This document shows, in pieces, positions 23,332-31,084 of a stretch of DNA of 32,614 nt; the stretch's first letter is position 1, and each line of letters opens with the position of its first letter. The position numbers and the translations under genes were made by a program. Source of the stretch: Rhizobiales bacterium 65-9 (GTDB taxonomy: Bacteria; Pseudomonadota; Alphaproteobacteria; Rhizobiales; Beijerinckiaceae). The notes below the pieces were generated by a model that was not told the DNA's origin, ran no database searches, and saw only the letters and a program-made list of their open reading frames with translations. The stretch spans positions 64,160 to 96,773 of the forward strand of contig MKVY01000037.1 of the NCBI GenBank assembly GCA_001899525.1, written 5' to 3'.

Positions 23332-26169
23332 ATGATCGGCGGCCTCGCATTCGCAGCGCCCCTGACGCTCGCGGCGCTCGCGGCGCTGCCGGCGCTCTAT
23401 TGGCTGCTGCGCGTCACGCCGCCGCGGCCGAAGCGCATCGATTTTCCGCCGCTGCGCATTCTTCTCGATCTGCTGCCGGAGAAGGAAACCGTCGCGCGCA
23501 CGCCCTGGTGGTTGCTGGCTCTGAGACTTGGCGTCGCCGCCGCGCTGATTCTCGCGCTCGCCGCGCCGGTGTGGAACGCGGCGCGGCGGGTCGCGACCGT
23601 CGCCAATGGCCCCCTGCTGCTCGTCATCGACAATGGCTGGCCCTCCGCGCCCGACTGGACGCAGCGCGTCGCCGCCGCCGAACAATCGCTGCTCGACGCC
23701 CAGACCCGTGGCCGCGCCGTCGCGCTCGTCGCCACCGCTGACCGCGCTCAGGAGCCGGTCCTTGGCGACGCCGGCCAGGCGCTGGAGAAGCTGCGTGGCC
23801 TGACGCCCCAGCCCCACCTGCCCGACCGCGCCGCTCAGACTCAGCGCATCGGCGCCTTCCTCGATCGGCAGCCGGCCATGAGCGTGCTCTGGATCGCCGA
23901 CGGCGTGACGATGCAGACGCCCGATCCTCTGATGGCGGAGCTTTCCGCGAAGGCGGCGAACCGCGCGATCGAGATCAGCCGCAATCCGCAGACGACGCAG
24001 CGCGCGCTCGCGGGCGTGGAGAATGGCGAGAACGGCTTGAGGGCGCGCGTGCTGCGCGCCGCTCCGGAGGCGAAGCCGGAGGTTCTGCTGCGCGCGCTCG
24101 ACCGCAAGGGTCTGTCGCTCGGCGAGGGAAGCGCACTTTTCGAGAACAATGCGCTTGAAGCGAACGCCGACATCGAACTGCCGCTGGAGTTGCGCAATCA
24201 GGTCGCGCGCGTGGAGATTCTCGATGAGGCGTCGGCCGGCGCCGTTTCGCTTCTGGACGGACCGCAGCGCCGCCGGCGGGTGGCCGTCATTTCCGGCGCG
24301 ACCGCCGACACGGCGCAGCCTCTGCTCGCCCCGACCTATTATCTCAACCGCGCGCTGGCGCCCTTCGCCGAGATTCGCGAGGGCCGCGGCGGCCCCGCGG
24401 AGGCCGTTGCGACCCTGCTCGCGGAAAAGCCGTCCGTCGTCGTGCTCGCCGATGTCGGCGCGCTGACCGGACAGGCGCATGACGAACTGCGCAAGTTCGT
24501 GGATGACGGCGGCATGCTGATCCGTTTCGCCGGCACCCGCCTCGCCGCCGCGAACGACGACCTTGTTCCGGTTCGCCTGCGGCGCGGCGGCCGCACGCTG
24601 GGCGGCGCGCTCTCATGGGAGACGCCGAAGACGCTGGCGCCGTTCAGCGAGCAAAGCCCGTTCAAGGCGCTCAAGCCGCAGGCCGAAGTATCCGTCACGC
24701 GGCAGATTCTCGCGGAGCCTGATCTGTCGCTCGCGGCGCGCACCTGGGCCGCGCTGTCGGACGGCACGCCCGTCGTCACCGGCGAGGCGCAGGGCAAGGG
24801 CGTCGTCGCGTTGTTTCACGTCACCGCCGACACCTCATGGTCGAACCTGCCTCTGTCGGGATTGTTCGTCGACATGCTGCGCGCGCTCGTGAACATGTCG
24901 CCGGCGTCGGCCGACGTGGCGCGGGCGCCGACCAATTCCGCTCTCGCCGCCGCGACGACGGCGACGCTGGCGCCCATTCGAACGCTCGACGGCGAAGGCC
25001 GTTTCCGCAACCCTCCCGCGACCGCGAGGCCAGTGCCGGTGAATTATCAAGGCTCCGCGACGGCTGACTTCCCGCCCGGCTTCTATGGTTCGCCGGACGA
25101 TCCGGCGGCGGTGAACGCGCTGCGCGCCGGCGACAGGATCGCCGCGCTCGAAACGGCGCCGTCGGGCCTCGCGACGACGGCGATTGAAACCGCGCATCCC
25201 GTCGATCTGCGTCCCTGGTTCATCGTCGCCGCATTGATCGGACTGATCCTCGACACGCTCGCGACCCTGTGGCTGTCCGGCGCGGTGGCGCGGGTCCGGC
25301 GTCCCGCCGCCGCTGCGGCCGCCGTCGTCCTGATCGCGCTCGTGGCGACGAGCGCGACCCGCGACGGCGCGCGCGCGCAAACTCCGCTTCCGCCGCCGCC
25401 CGCCTCCGCGCCGCTTCCGCCGATCCAGAAGCGCGAGATCGAGGCCGCGCTGGTGACGCGCCTCGCTTATGTCGTCACCGGGGATGCGACGGTCGACGAG
25501 ACCAGCCGCGCCGGCCTGTTCGGCCTGTCGCAGGCGCTCTCCCAGAGAACGGCGCTCGATCCCGGCGAGCCCGTCGGCGTCAACCTCGAACGCGACGACC
25601 TGTCGGTCTATCCGCTTCTCTACTGGCCGATCGTCGCCGGCCGCCCCGCGCCGCCCGAGGCGCAGATCCGCAAGCTCGACGCCTTCATGAAGAATGGCGG
25701 GACCGTGATCTTCGACACGCGCGATTCCGTCAACGCGCGTCCCGGCGCGCAGACGCCTGAAAACGACGCGCTGCGGCGCATCCTCGGCGATCTCGACGTT
25801 CCCGAGCTCGAACCCGTGCCGCGCGATCACGTCGTGACGAAAGCGTTCTATCTCATCGATCGTTTTCCCGGCCGCTATGACGCAGGCCAGACCTGGATCG
25901 AGGCGCTGCCTCCCGCGGCCGAGGACGGCCGCCGGCCCGCGCGCGCCGGCGACGGCGTGTCGCCGATCGTCATCACCGGCAACGATCTCGCCGCCGCCTG
26001 GGCGATCGGCCGGCGCGGCGAGCCGATGTATCCGCTCTCCGGCTCCGATCCGCGCCAGCGTGAGATGTCGCTGCGCGGCGGGGTGAATCTCGTGCTCTAT
26101 GTGCTGACCGGCAACTACAAGGCCGATCAGGTGCATGTGCCGGCGCTGCTCGAGCGGCTGGGACAATAG
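23332..26169 (+). CDS. DUF4159 membrane protein with BatA-like N-terminus
   Basis: Large membrane protein of 945 residues. The first 85 residues are the BatA/Aerotolerance N-terminal unit with two helices (LTLAALAALPALYWLLRVTPP, and a second at about 62-82). A vWA-like region follows but its metal site is degenerate (D100-NGWPS instead of DxSxS). Around residues 320-430 is a GATase-like alpha/beta segment (VVVLADVGALTGQAHDELRKF and FVDDGGMLIRFAG). Two more helices lie near 627-645 and 655-670, and the C-terminal 250 residues are DUF4159 (RLAYVVTGDATVDETSRAG, LDAFMKNGGTVIFDTRDS). ATG 23332 is preceded by GAAAGGATG. The next gene begins two bases after the stop, so all four genes should be cotranscribed. 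Confidence 0.92.
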   Translation: MIGGLAFAAPLTLAALAALPALYWLLRVTPPRPKRIDFPPLRILLDLLPEKETVARTPWWLLALRLGVAAALILALAAPVWNAARRVATVANGPLLLVIDNGWPSAPDWTQRVAAAEQSLLDAQTRGRAVALVATADRAQEPVLGDAGQALEKLRGLTPQPHLPDRAAQTQRIGAFLDRQPAMSVLWIADGVTMQTPDPLMAELSAKAANRAIEISRNPQTTQRALAGVENGENGLRARVLRAAPEAKPEVLLRALDRKGLSLGEGSALFENNALEANADIELPLELRNQVARVEILDEASAGAVSLLDGPQRRRRVAVISGATADTAQPLLAPTYYLNRALAPFAEIREGRGGPAEAVATLLAEKPSVVVLADVGALTGQAHDELRKFVDDGGMLIRFAGTRLAAANDDLVPVRLRRGGRTLGGALSWETPKTLAPFSEQSPFKALKPQAEVSVTRQILAEPDLSLAARTWAALSDGTPVVTGEAQGKGVVALFHVTADTSWSNLPLSGLFVDMLRALVNMSPASADVARAPTNSALAAATTATLAPIRTLDGEGRFRNPPATARPVPVNYQGSATADFPPGFYGSPDDPAAVNALRAGDRIAALETAPSGLATTAIETAHPVDLRPWFIVAALIGLILDTLATLWLSGAVARVRRPAAAAAAVVLIALVATSATRDGARAQTPLPPPPASAPLPPIQKREIEAALVTRLAYVVTGDATVDETSRAGLFGLSQALSQRTALDPGEPVGVNLERDDLSVYPLLYWPIVAGRPAPPEAQIRKLDAFMKNGGTVIFDTRDSVNARPGAQTPENDALRRILGDLDVPELEPVPRDHVVTKAFYLIDRFPGRYDAGQTWIEALPPAAEDGRRPARAGDGVSPIVITGNDLAAAWAIGRRGEPMYPLSGSDPRQREMSLRGGVNLVLYVLTGNYKADQVHVPALLERLGQ

Positions 26170-26171
26170 CC

Positions 26172-28274
26172 ATGTGGAGCGTGTCCTTCTCGCCGCTCGT
26201 TTCGGACTGGCTGTTCGTCGCGCTCGCTTTTGCGGCCGCGGTCGCGGCCGTCGCGGCGATCGTCTTCAAGCGCGCCGTCGGCTTTCTGCGCGCGCTCGCG
26301 CTCGCCGCCTGCGTGATCGCGCTCGCTGACCCTTCGCTGCGCCGCGAGGATCGCGATCCGATCAAGGATGTCGTCGCCATCGTGGTCGATCGCTCCGCCT
26401 CGAACCGCATCGCCGGCCGCGCCGAGCAGACGCAGCGCGCGCTCGATGAGTTGAAACGGCGCATCGACTCGATGCCGGGTCTCGAAGCGCGGGTCGTCGA
26501 GGTCAACGATGTGGACGGCGGCGAGGACGACGGCACGCGGCTGTTCGCCGGCCTGCAGAACGGATTGTCCGACGTCGCCGCGAACCGGGTGGCCGGCGCG
26601 ATCATGATCACGGACGGCGTGGTCCATGATATTCCGCTGAACGCCGGCGATCTGTCGTTCAAGGCGCCGCTGCATGCTTTGATCACCGGACGGCCGAACG
26701 AGCGCGACCGCCGGATCGAACTCGTCGAGGCGCCGAAGTTCGGCATGGTCGGACGCGAGCAGGCGATCCGCTTGCGCGTGCTGGACACCACGCAGAACGC
26801 CGGCGCGCCGGCGCGCCTCAAGGTGCTGCGCGACGGCGCGCCGCTGGCTGACATGAATGTCGCGATCGGCCAGACCGTGCGCGTGCCGATCCGCATCGAG
26901 CATGGCGGCGCGAACGTCATCGAGCTGGAGGTCGCGCCGATCCCGAACGAATTGACCGACGCGAACAACCGCGCCGTCGTCACCATCGAAGGCGTGCGCG
27001 AGAAGCTTCGCGTGCTGCTCGTCTCCGGCGAGCCGCACCCCGGCGAGCGCACCTGGCGCAATCTTCTTAAGTCGGACGCCAATGTCGAACTCGTGCATTT
27101 CACCATTTTGCGCCCGCCGGAGAAACAGGACGGAACGCCGATCAACGAGCTGTCGCTGATCGCCTTTCCGACGCGCGAACTGTTCGGCGAGAAGATCAAG
27201 GAGTTCGACCTGATCATCTTCGACCGCTACGCGAACCAGTCGATCCTGCCGCGCCTCTATTTCGAGAATATCGTGCGCTATGTGCGCCAGGGCGGCGCAG
27301 TGATGGTCGCCGCGGGTCCCGAATTCGCCGGGAACGCGAGCCTCGCGATGACGCCGCTTGCGCAGGTTCTTCCCGCGCGTCCCGACGGCCGCGTGATCGA
27401 GGAGCCTTATCTCGCCCGCATCACGACGGTGGGGCGTCGCCATCCTGTGACGCGCAATCTTCCCGGCGGGGAAACCGAACCGCCGACATGGGCGGAGTGG
27501 CTTCGGCTCGTGTCCGCCAACGCGCAGAACGGCGCGACGGTGATGGACGGGCCGCAGGATCGCCCGGTCATGGTGCTGTCGCGCGAGGACAAGGGTCGCG
27601 TCGCGGTCATCCTGTCCGATCACGCCTGGCTCTGGGCGCGTAATTTCCGCTCCGGCGGCCCTTATCTGGAAATGCTTCGCCGCGTCTCGCACTGGCTGAT
27701 GAAGGAGCCGCAGCTCGAAGAGGAGGCGCTGCGCGGCTCCGCGCGCGGCCGCGTCATCACGATCGAGCGACAGACGATGGCCGACGCCGCGGCGCCCGTC
27801 ATCGTGTCGACGCCGAGCGGCCAGCGGCGCACTGTCGAACTGAAGGAACAGCAGCCGGGGCTTTTCACCGCCACGATGGAAACCGATGAAATCGGCCTGC
27901 ACCGCATCGCCGACGACAAGCTGACCGCGTTTGTCGGCGTCGGACCGGAAAATCCGCGCGAGTGGCGCAACGTTGTCTCCACCACCGAGCTGCTGCAGCC
28001 GATCGCCGACGCGACGGGCGGATCGGTGCGCCGGCTCGTCGAGCGCGGCGACGCGCTGCGGCTGCCGAATCTCGTCATGATGCGCGCGGCGACGCGCTAT
28101 GGCTCCGGCGACTCGATCGGCCTGCGCGCCAACGATCAGTCCGTCGTGCGCGGCGTGTCGGTCTGGCCGGTTTTCGTCGGCCTCGCCGGTCTGCTGCTGC
28201 TCGCTTCGCTGCTGATCGGCGCCTGGCTCGGCGAGGGCGGCCGCTTCGGCCGGCGCGACGGCGCCGGCGCCTGA
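26172..28274 (+). CDS. vWA/GATase-like membrane protein of the MoxR operon
   Basis: Membrane protein of 700 residues. Two N-terminal helices (about 12-30 and 35-52) are followed by a vWA-like domain with an intact metal motif D73-RSAS and the later AIMITDGVVHDI. A GATase1-like domain spans about residues 280-520 (RVLLVSGEPHPGERTWRNLL, FDLIIFDRYAN, YVRQGGAVMVAAGPEF, VAVILSDHAWLW). One C-terminal helix (about 660-685) ends the chain. The large middle part would lie in the periplasm if the N-terminal pair forms a hairpin. It is the last gene of the MoxR operon and convergent with the beta-carbonic anhydrase gene, with only 4 bp between stops. Function is unknown beyond the family context. Confidence 0.9.
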   Translation: MWSVSFSPLVSDWLFVALAFAAAVAAVAAIVFKRAVGFLRALALAACVIALADPSLRREDRDPIKDVVAIVVDRSASNRIAGRAEQTQRALDELKRRIDSMPGLEARVVEVNDVDGGEDDGTRLFAGLQNGLSDVAANRVAGAIMITDGVVHDIPLNAGDLSFKAPLHALITGRPNERDRRIELVEAPKFGMVGREQAIRLRVLDTTQNAGAPARLKVLRDGAPLADMNVAIGQTVRVPIRIEHGGANVIELEVAPIPNELTDANNRAVVTIEGVREKLRVLLVSGEPHPGERTWRNLLKSDANVELVHFTILRPPEKQDGTPINELSLIAFPTRELFGEKIKEFDLIIFDRYANQSILPRLYFENIVRYVRQGGAVMVAAGPEFAGNASLAMTPLAQVLPARPDGRVIEEPYLARITTVGRRHPVTRNLPGGETEPPTWAEWLRLVSANAQNGATVMDGPQDRPVMVLSREDKGRVAVILSDHAWLWARNFRSGGPYLEMLRRVSHWLMKEPQLEEEALRGSARGRVITIERQTMADAAAPVIVSTPSGQRRTVELKEQQPGLFTATMETDEIGLHRIADDKLTAFVGVGPENPREWRNVVSTTELLQPIADATGGSVRRLVERGDALRLPNLVMMRAATRYGSGDSIGLRANDQSVVRGVSVWPVFVGLAGLLLLASLLIGAWLGEGGRFGRRDGAGA

Positions 28275-28278
28275 GGCT

Positions 28279-28944
28279 TCACTCGCAGCGGATCATCGTC
28301 CGCTCCGGCGGCTCCGCGACCGGCTTGAACGCGCCTGTTTCCGGATCGCGCACGAGCAGCTTGCCGGTCGCCACGCCGAAATAGGCGCCGTGCAATTGCA
28401 GCTTGCCGCGTTCCACCAGGATGCGCACGCAGGGGAATGTCATCAGGTTCCTCAGGCTCAATTCGACCGACGCGAATTCGAGCCGCCGCAGATAGCTCTC
28501 CTCGTCGCCCTTTTCGCGCGGCCCGAGACCGTCGGCGGCAGGCGCGATCTGCGACATCCAGCGGCCGATGAAGTCGCCCGGCGACAAAGGCTCCTGATCG
28601 TCGGCGAAGGCGCGGATGCCGCCGCAATAGGCGTGGCCGAGAACGACGATGTGCTTCACCCGCAGCGCCTGCACGCCGAATTCGAGCGCGGCGCTCGTGC
28701 CGTGCTGGGAGCCGCCATGCGGCTCATAGGCGGGCACGAGATTCGCGACGTTGCGCACGACCAGCAACTGGCCGGGCGCGGCGTCGAAGATCACCTCGGG
28801 CGACACCCGCGAATCGACGCAGCCGACCACCATGATCTCCGGCCGCTGGCCTTTCTCGGCCAGCATCTCGTAACGCGAGCGTTCGCCCGCGAACCGCCCG
28901 TTGAGAAAGGCGCGATATCCGTTCGTCAGCGTGCCTGGAAACAT
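28279..28944 (-). CDS. Beta-carbonic anhydrase
   Basis: Zinc enzyme of 221 residues that interconverts CO2 and bicarbonate in the cytoplasm. The zinc ligands are C42 in GCVDSRVSP (with the catalytic dyad D44-R46), H104 and C107 in LGHAYCGG. The start at 28944 gives the usual beta-class length; the frame continues upstream to 29175 but that stretch is arginine-rich and overlaps the GNAT gene. AAAGAG lies about 8 bases upstream. Bicarbonate supply to carboxylases is the usual role. It belongs to a class unrelated to the gamma-type protein at 5556-6119. Confidence 0.94.
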   Translation of the reverse strand: MFPGTLTNGYRAFLNGRFAGERSRYEMLAEKGQRPEIMVVGCVDSRVSPEVIFDAAPGQLLVVRNVANLVPAYEPHGGSQHGTSAALEFGVQALRVKHIVVLGHAYCGGIRAFADDQEPLSPGDFIGRWMSQIAPAADGLGPREKGDEESYLRRLEFASVELSLRNLMTFPCVRILVERGKLQLHGAYFGVATGKLLVRDPETGAFKPVAEPPERTMIRCE

Positions 28945-29008
28945 GTCGTCGCTCTTTGTCCGACGCGCGGGAAGCTTACGCCGCGCGGGGTCCTTCGCAA
29001 GATCAGGA

Positions 29009-29518
29009 TCATTCGGCCGCGCGCGCCGGACGCATCTCGCCGGACGCCGCCGCAAGCGCGCCCTCGGAGAGTTCAAGGACGAGAAAACGCGCCGGATTGA
29101 CGGGACCGGGAAGCCTTGCGCCTTTCGCCGGCGCGCGCTTGAAGCCGAAGCGACGGTAGTAGGGCTCGTCTCCAACGAGATAGATCAGCGTCTCGCCTTG
29201 CGCCTTGGCCGCGTCGATCGCGGCGCGCATCAGCATCGAGCCCACGCCGCGCCCCTCGAACGCCGGGTCCACCGTCAGGGGGCCCAGCACCAGCGCCTTG
29301 CCCGCGTCGATGCTCACCGGCGACAGGCGCACCGATCCGACGATCAGCGTCGCCACGAAGGCGACGAAATTGCCCGCCGGGAAGGACGCGCCGCCCTCGC
29401 GAACGCGGAACGCCGTGCGCGCGAAGCGGCCGGGACCGAACGCGCGCTCATGCAGCTTCTCGATCGCCGCCGCGTCGCTCGGGCGCTCCGGGCGGATGGT
29501 CAGGGACAGGTCGGACAT
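29009..29518 (-). CDS. GNAT family N-acetyltransferase (YhbS-like)
   Basis: Acetyltransferase of 169 residues. The GNAT acetyl-CoA-binding core is LGPLTVDPAFEGRGVGSMLM, where the pyrophosphate loop EGRGVG has Glu where Gln or Arg is usual. It is followed by YLVGDEPYYRRFGFKRAP, typical of YhbS-type members that end with a Tyr/Phe-rich segment. The acceptor substrate is unknown. It is upstream of the beta-carbonic anhydrase on the same strand with a 64-bp gap, and divergent from the DapA-superfamily gene. Confidence 0.92.
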   Translation of the reverse strand: MSDLSLTIRPERPSDAAAIEKLHERAFGPGRFARTAFRVREGGASFPAGNFVAFVATLIVGSVRLSPVSIDAGKALVLGPLTVDPAFEGRGVGSMLMRAAIDAAKAQGETLIYLVGDEPYYRRFGFKRAPAKGARLPGPVNPARFLVLELSEGALAAASGEMRPARAAE

Positions 29519-29625
29519 GGCTCGTCGTTCAGTCAGGGCGACGCAGTCCTGTCAAGCGGGCGGCGGAGTTGCGCGCCGAAGCGCCGCATGCAACCAGCGC
29601 GGAGAACTGGTCGAAGGGGTTCGCC

Positions 29626-30567
29626 ATGCCATTTGGTATCGACGCGGAAGGCGTTTATCCGATCGCGCCCACGCCGTTCCTGCCCGACGGGGCGATCGAC
29701 TGGGACAGCGCGAAACGGTTGTTCGGCTGGTATCGCGAGATCGGATCGACGGGCGTCACCATCCTTGGCGCGCTCGGCGAAGCGCCGAAGCTCGACCATG
29801 CGGAATCGGTGAAGGTGATCGAGACCTGCGTCGCCGCGGTCGAGGGGCTTCCGGTCGTCGTCGGCGTCTCCGCGCCCGGCTTCGCCGCCATGCGGGCGCT
29901 GGCGCGCACGGCGATGGAGCGCGGCGCGGCGGGCGTGATGATCGCGCCGCTCAACACGCTGCGCACCGACGACCAGATCGTCGGCTATTATGCGCAGGCC
30001 GTCGAGGCGATCGGCCGCGACGTCCCCTTCGTAATCCAGGATTACCCGCTTCTCACCTCCGTCGTGATGACGCCGGGAGTCATCCGGCGCATCGTCATGG
30101 ACAATCCGTCCTGCGTGATGCTCAAGCACGAGGACTGGCCGGGCCTCGAGAAAATAACCACCCTGCGCGGCTGGCTGCGCGATGGTTCTCTGCGCAAGAT
30201 TTCCATTCTGACGGCGAATGGCGGGCTTTTTCTCGATTTCGAGATGGAGCGCGGCGCCGACGGATCGAACACCGGCTACGCTTTTCCGGAAATGCTGATC
30301 GACGTGGTGCGCCTGGCGAAGGCCGGCCGGCGCGACGAGGCGCATGATCTTTTCGACGCGCATCTTCCCCTGCTCCGCTACGAGCAGCAGATGGGAGTCG
30401 GGCTCGCGGTGCGAAAATATGTGCTGATGCGGCGCGGCGTTCTCGCGCATGACGCGCAGCGCAAGCCCGGCGCGGCGATGTCGGCGACGGCGCGCGCGGA
30501 AGTCGATTATCTGCTCGTCCGTCTCGCGCGTTTCGACAAACGCGCGGCGGCGCTGAAGACCGCCTGA
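29626..30567 (+). CDS. Dihydrodipicolinate synthase (DapA)-superfamily aldolase/lyase
   Basis: TIM-barrel enzyme of 313 residues of the class I aldolase group that includes DapA, N-acetylneuraminate lyase and related lyases. K167 (VMLKHED) is the expected Schiff-base lysine and Y140 (VIQDYPLL) the catalytic tyrosine. The substrate-binding GTTGE loop of DapA reads GALGE here (48-52), so both threonines are missing and true dihydrodipicolinate synthase activity is unlikely. A 2-oxo acid, such as a sugar-acid derivative, is a more probable substrate. AAGGGG six bases ahead of ATG 29626 fixes the start; an upstream start at 29569 has no such site. It is flanked by unrelated genes on the other strand, so it is probably transcribed alone. 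Confidence 0.88.
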   Translation: MPFGIDAEGVYPIAPTPFLPDGAIDWDSAKRLFGWYREIGSTGVTILGALGEAPKLDHAESVKVIETCVAAVEGLPVVVGVSAPGFAAMRALARTAMERGAAGVMIAPLNTLRTDDQIVGYYAQAVEAIGRDVPFVIQDYPLLTSVVMTPGVIRRIVMDNPSCVMLKHEDWPGLEKITTLRGWLRDGSLRKISILTANGGLFLDFEMERGADGSNTGYAFPEMLIDVVRLAKAGRRDEAHDLFDAHLPLLRYEQQMGVGLAVRKYVLMRRGVLAHDAQRKPGAAMSATARAEVDYLLVRLARFDKRAAALKTA

Positions 30568-30580
30568 CGCGATCCTTCGC

Positions 30581-31060
30581 TCACCAGAACAGATCGGCGG
30601 CGCGGCCTTCTACAGCCTCGGCGATGCGCGCGGCCGTGCCGCGCGTCGTACCCTCGGGCAGCGCGTCGAGCGGAAAGAAACCCGTCTCGATGATCTCCCA
30701 GTCAGGCTTGCGCGGCGCGGTCTGGCGAAAGGCGCGAACGACGTAGATCGCGATATGATCGCGGCCTGACAGCGCGCGGTTGAGGCAGACTCCGTTGAAA
30801 GCGGCCGGCGCAGTCAGTTCGATGTTGCCTTCCTCGCGCAGTTCGCGACGCATCCCCTCCTCGAACGTCTCGCCGGGCTCCACCCCGCCGCCCGGCAGGT
30901 GCCAGCCGGTGGTGTAGGAGTGCTTGACGAGGAAGACCTTGCCGGCCTCGTCCAGCACGACGCTGCGCGTGCCGAGCGTCATGCCGCGCCGCAGACGCGA
31001 CCAGAAATAGGCGAGCGTATAGAGACCGGGAATGAGCGCGCGTTCTTCCTGCCGCGTCAT
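30581..31060 (-). CDS. Nudix hydrolase
   Basis: Protein of 159 residues with a Nudix box GGGVEPGETFEEGMRRELREEGNI. The glutamates that bind the metal are in place, but the final G-U of the consensus (EExGU) reads GNI, a small deviation near the end of the helix. The substrate, a nucleoside diphosphate derivative, is unknown. GGAGG five bases before ATG 31060 supports the start. It lies 24 bp after the L,D-transpeptidase stop on the same strand, so the two are probably cotranscribed, and it is convergent with the DapA-like gene. Confidence 0.9.
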   Translation of the reverse strand: MTRQEERALIPGLYTLAYFWSRLRRGMTLGTRSVVLDEAGKVFLVKHSYTTGWHLPGGGVEPGETFEEGMRRELREEGNIELTAPAAFNGVCLNRALSGRDHIAIYVVRAFRQTAPRKPDWEIIETGFFPLDALPEGTTRGTAARIAEAVEGRAADLFW

Positions 31061-31084
31061 GACCGCCTCCGCCGCCGTTAGATC

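Noticed and set aside
28945..29175. N-terminal extension of the beta-carbonic anhydrase
   Set aside because: The extension is Arg/Pro-rich and overlaps the GNAT gene on the same strand; the start at 28944 gives the normal beta-class length and has a ribosome site.
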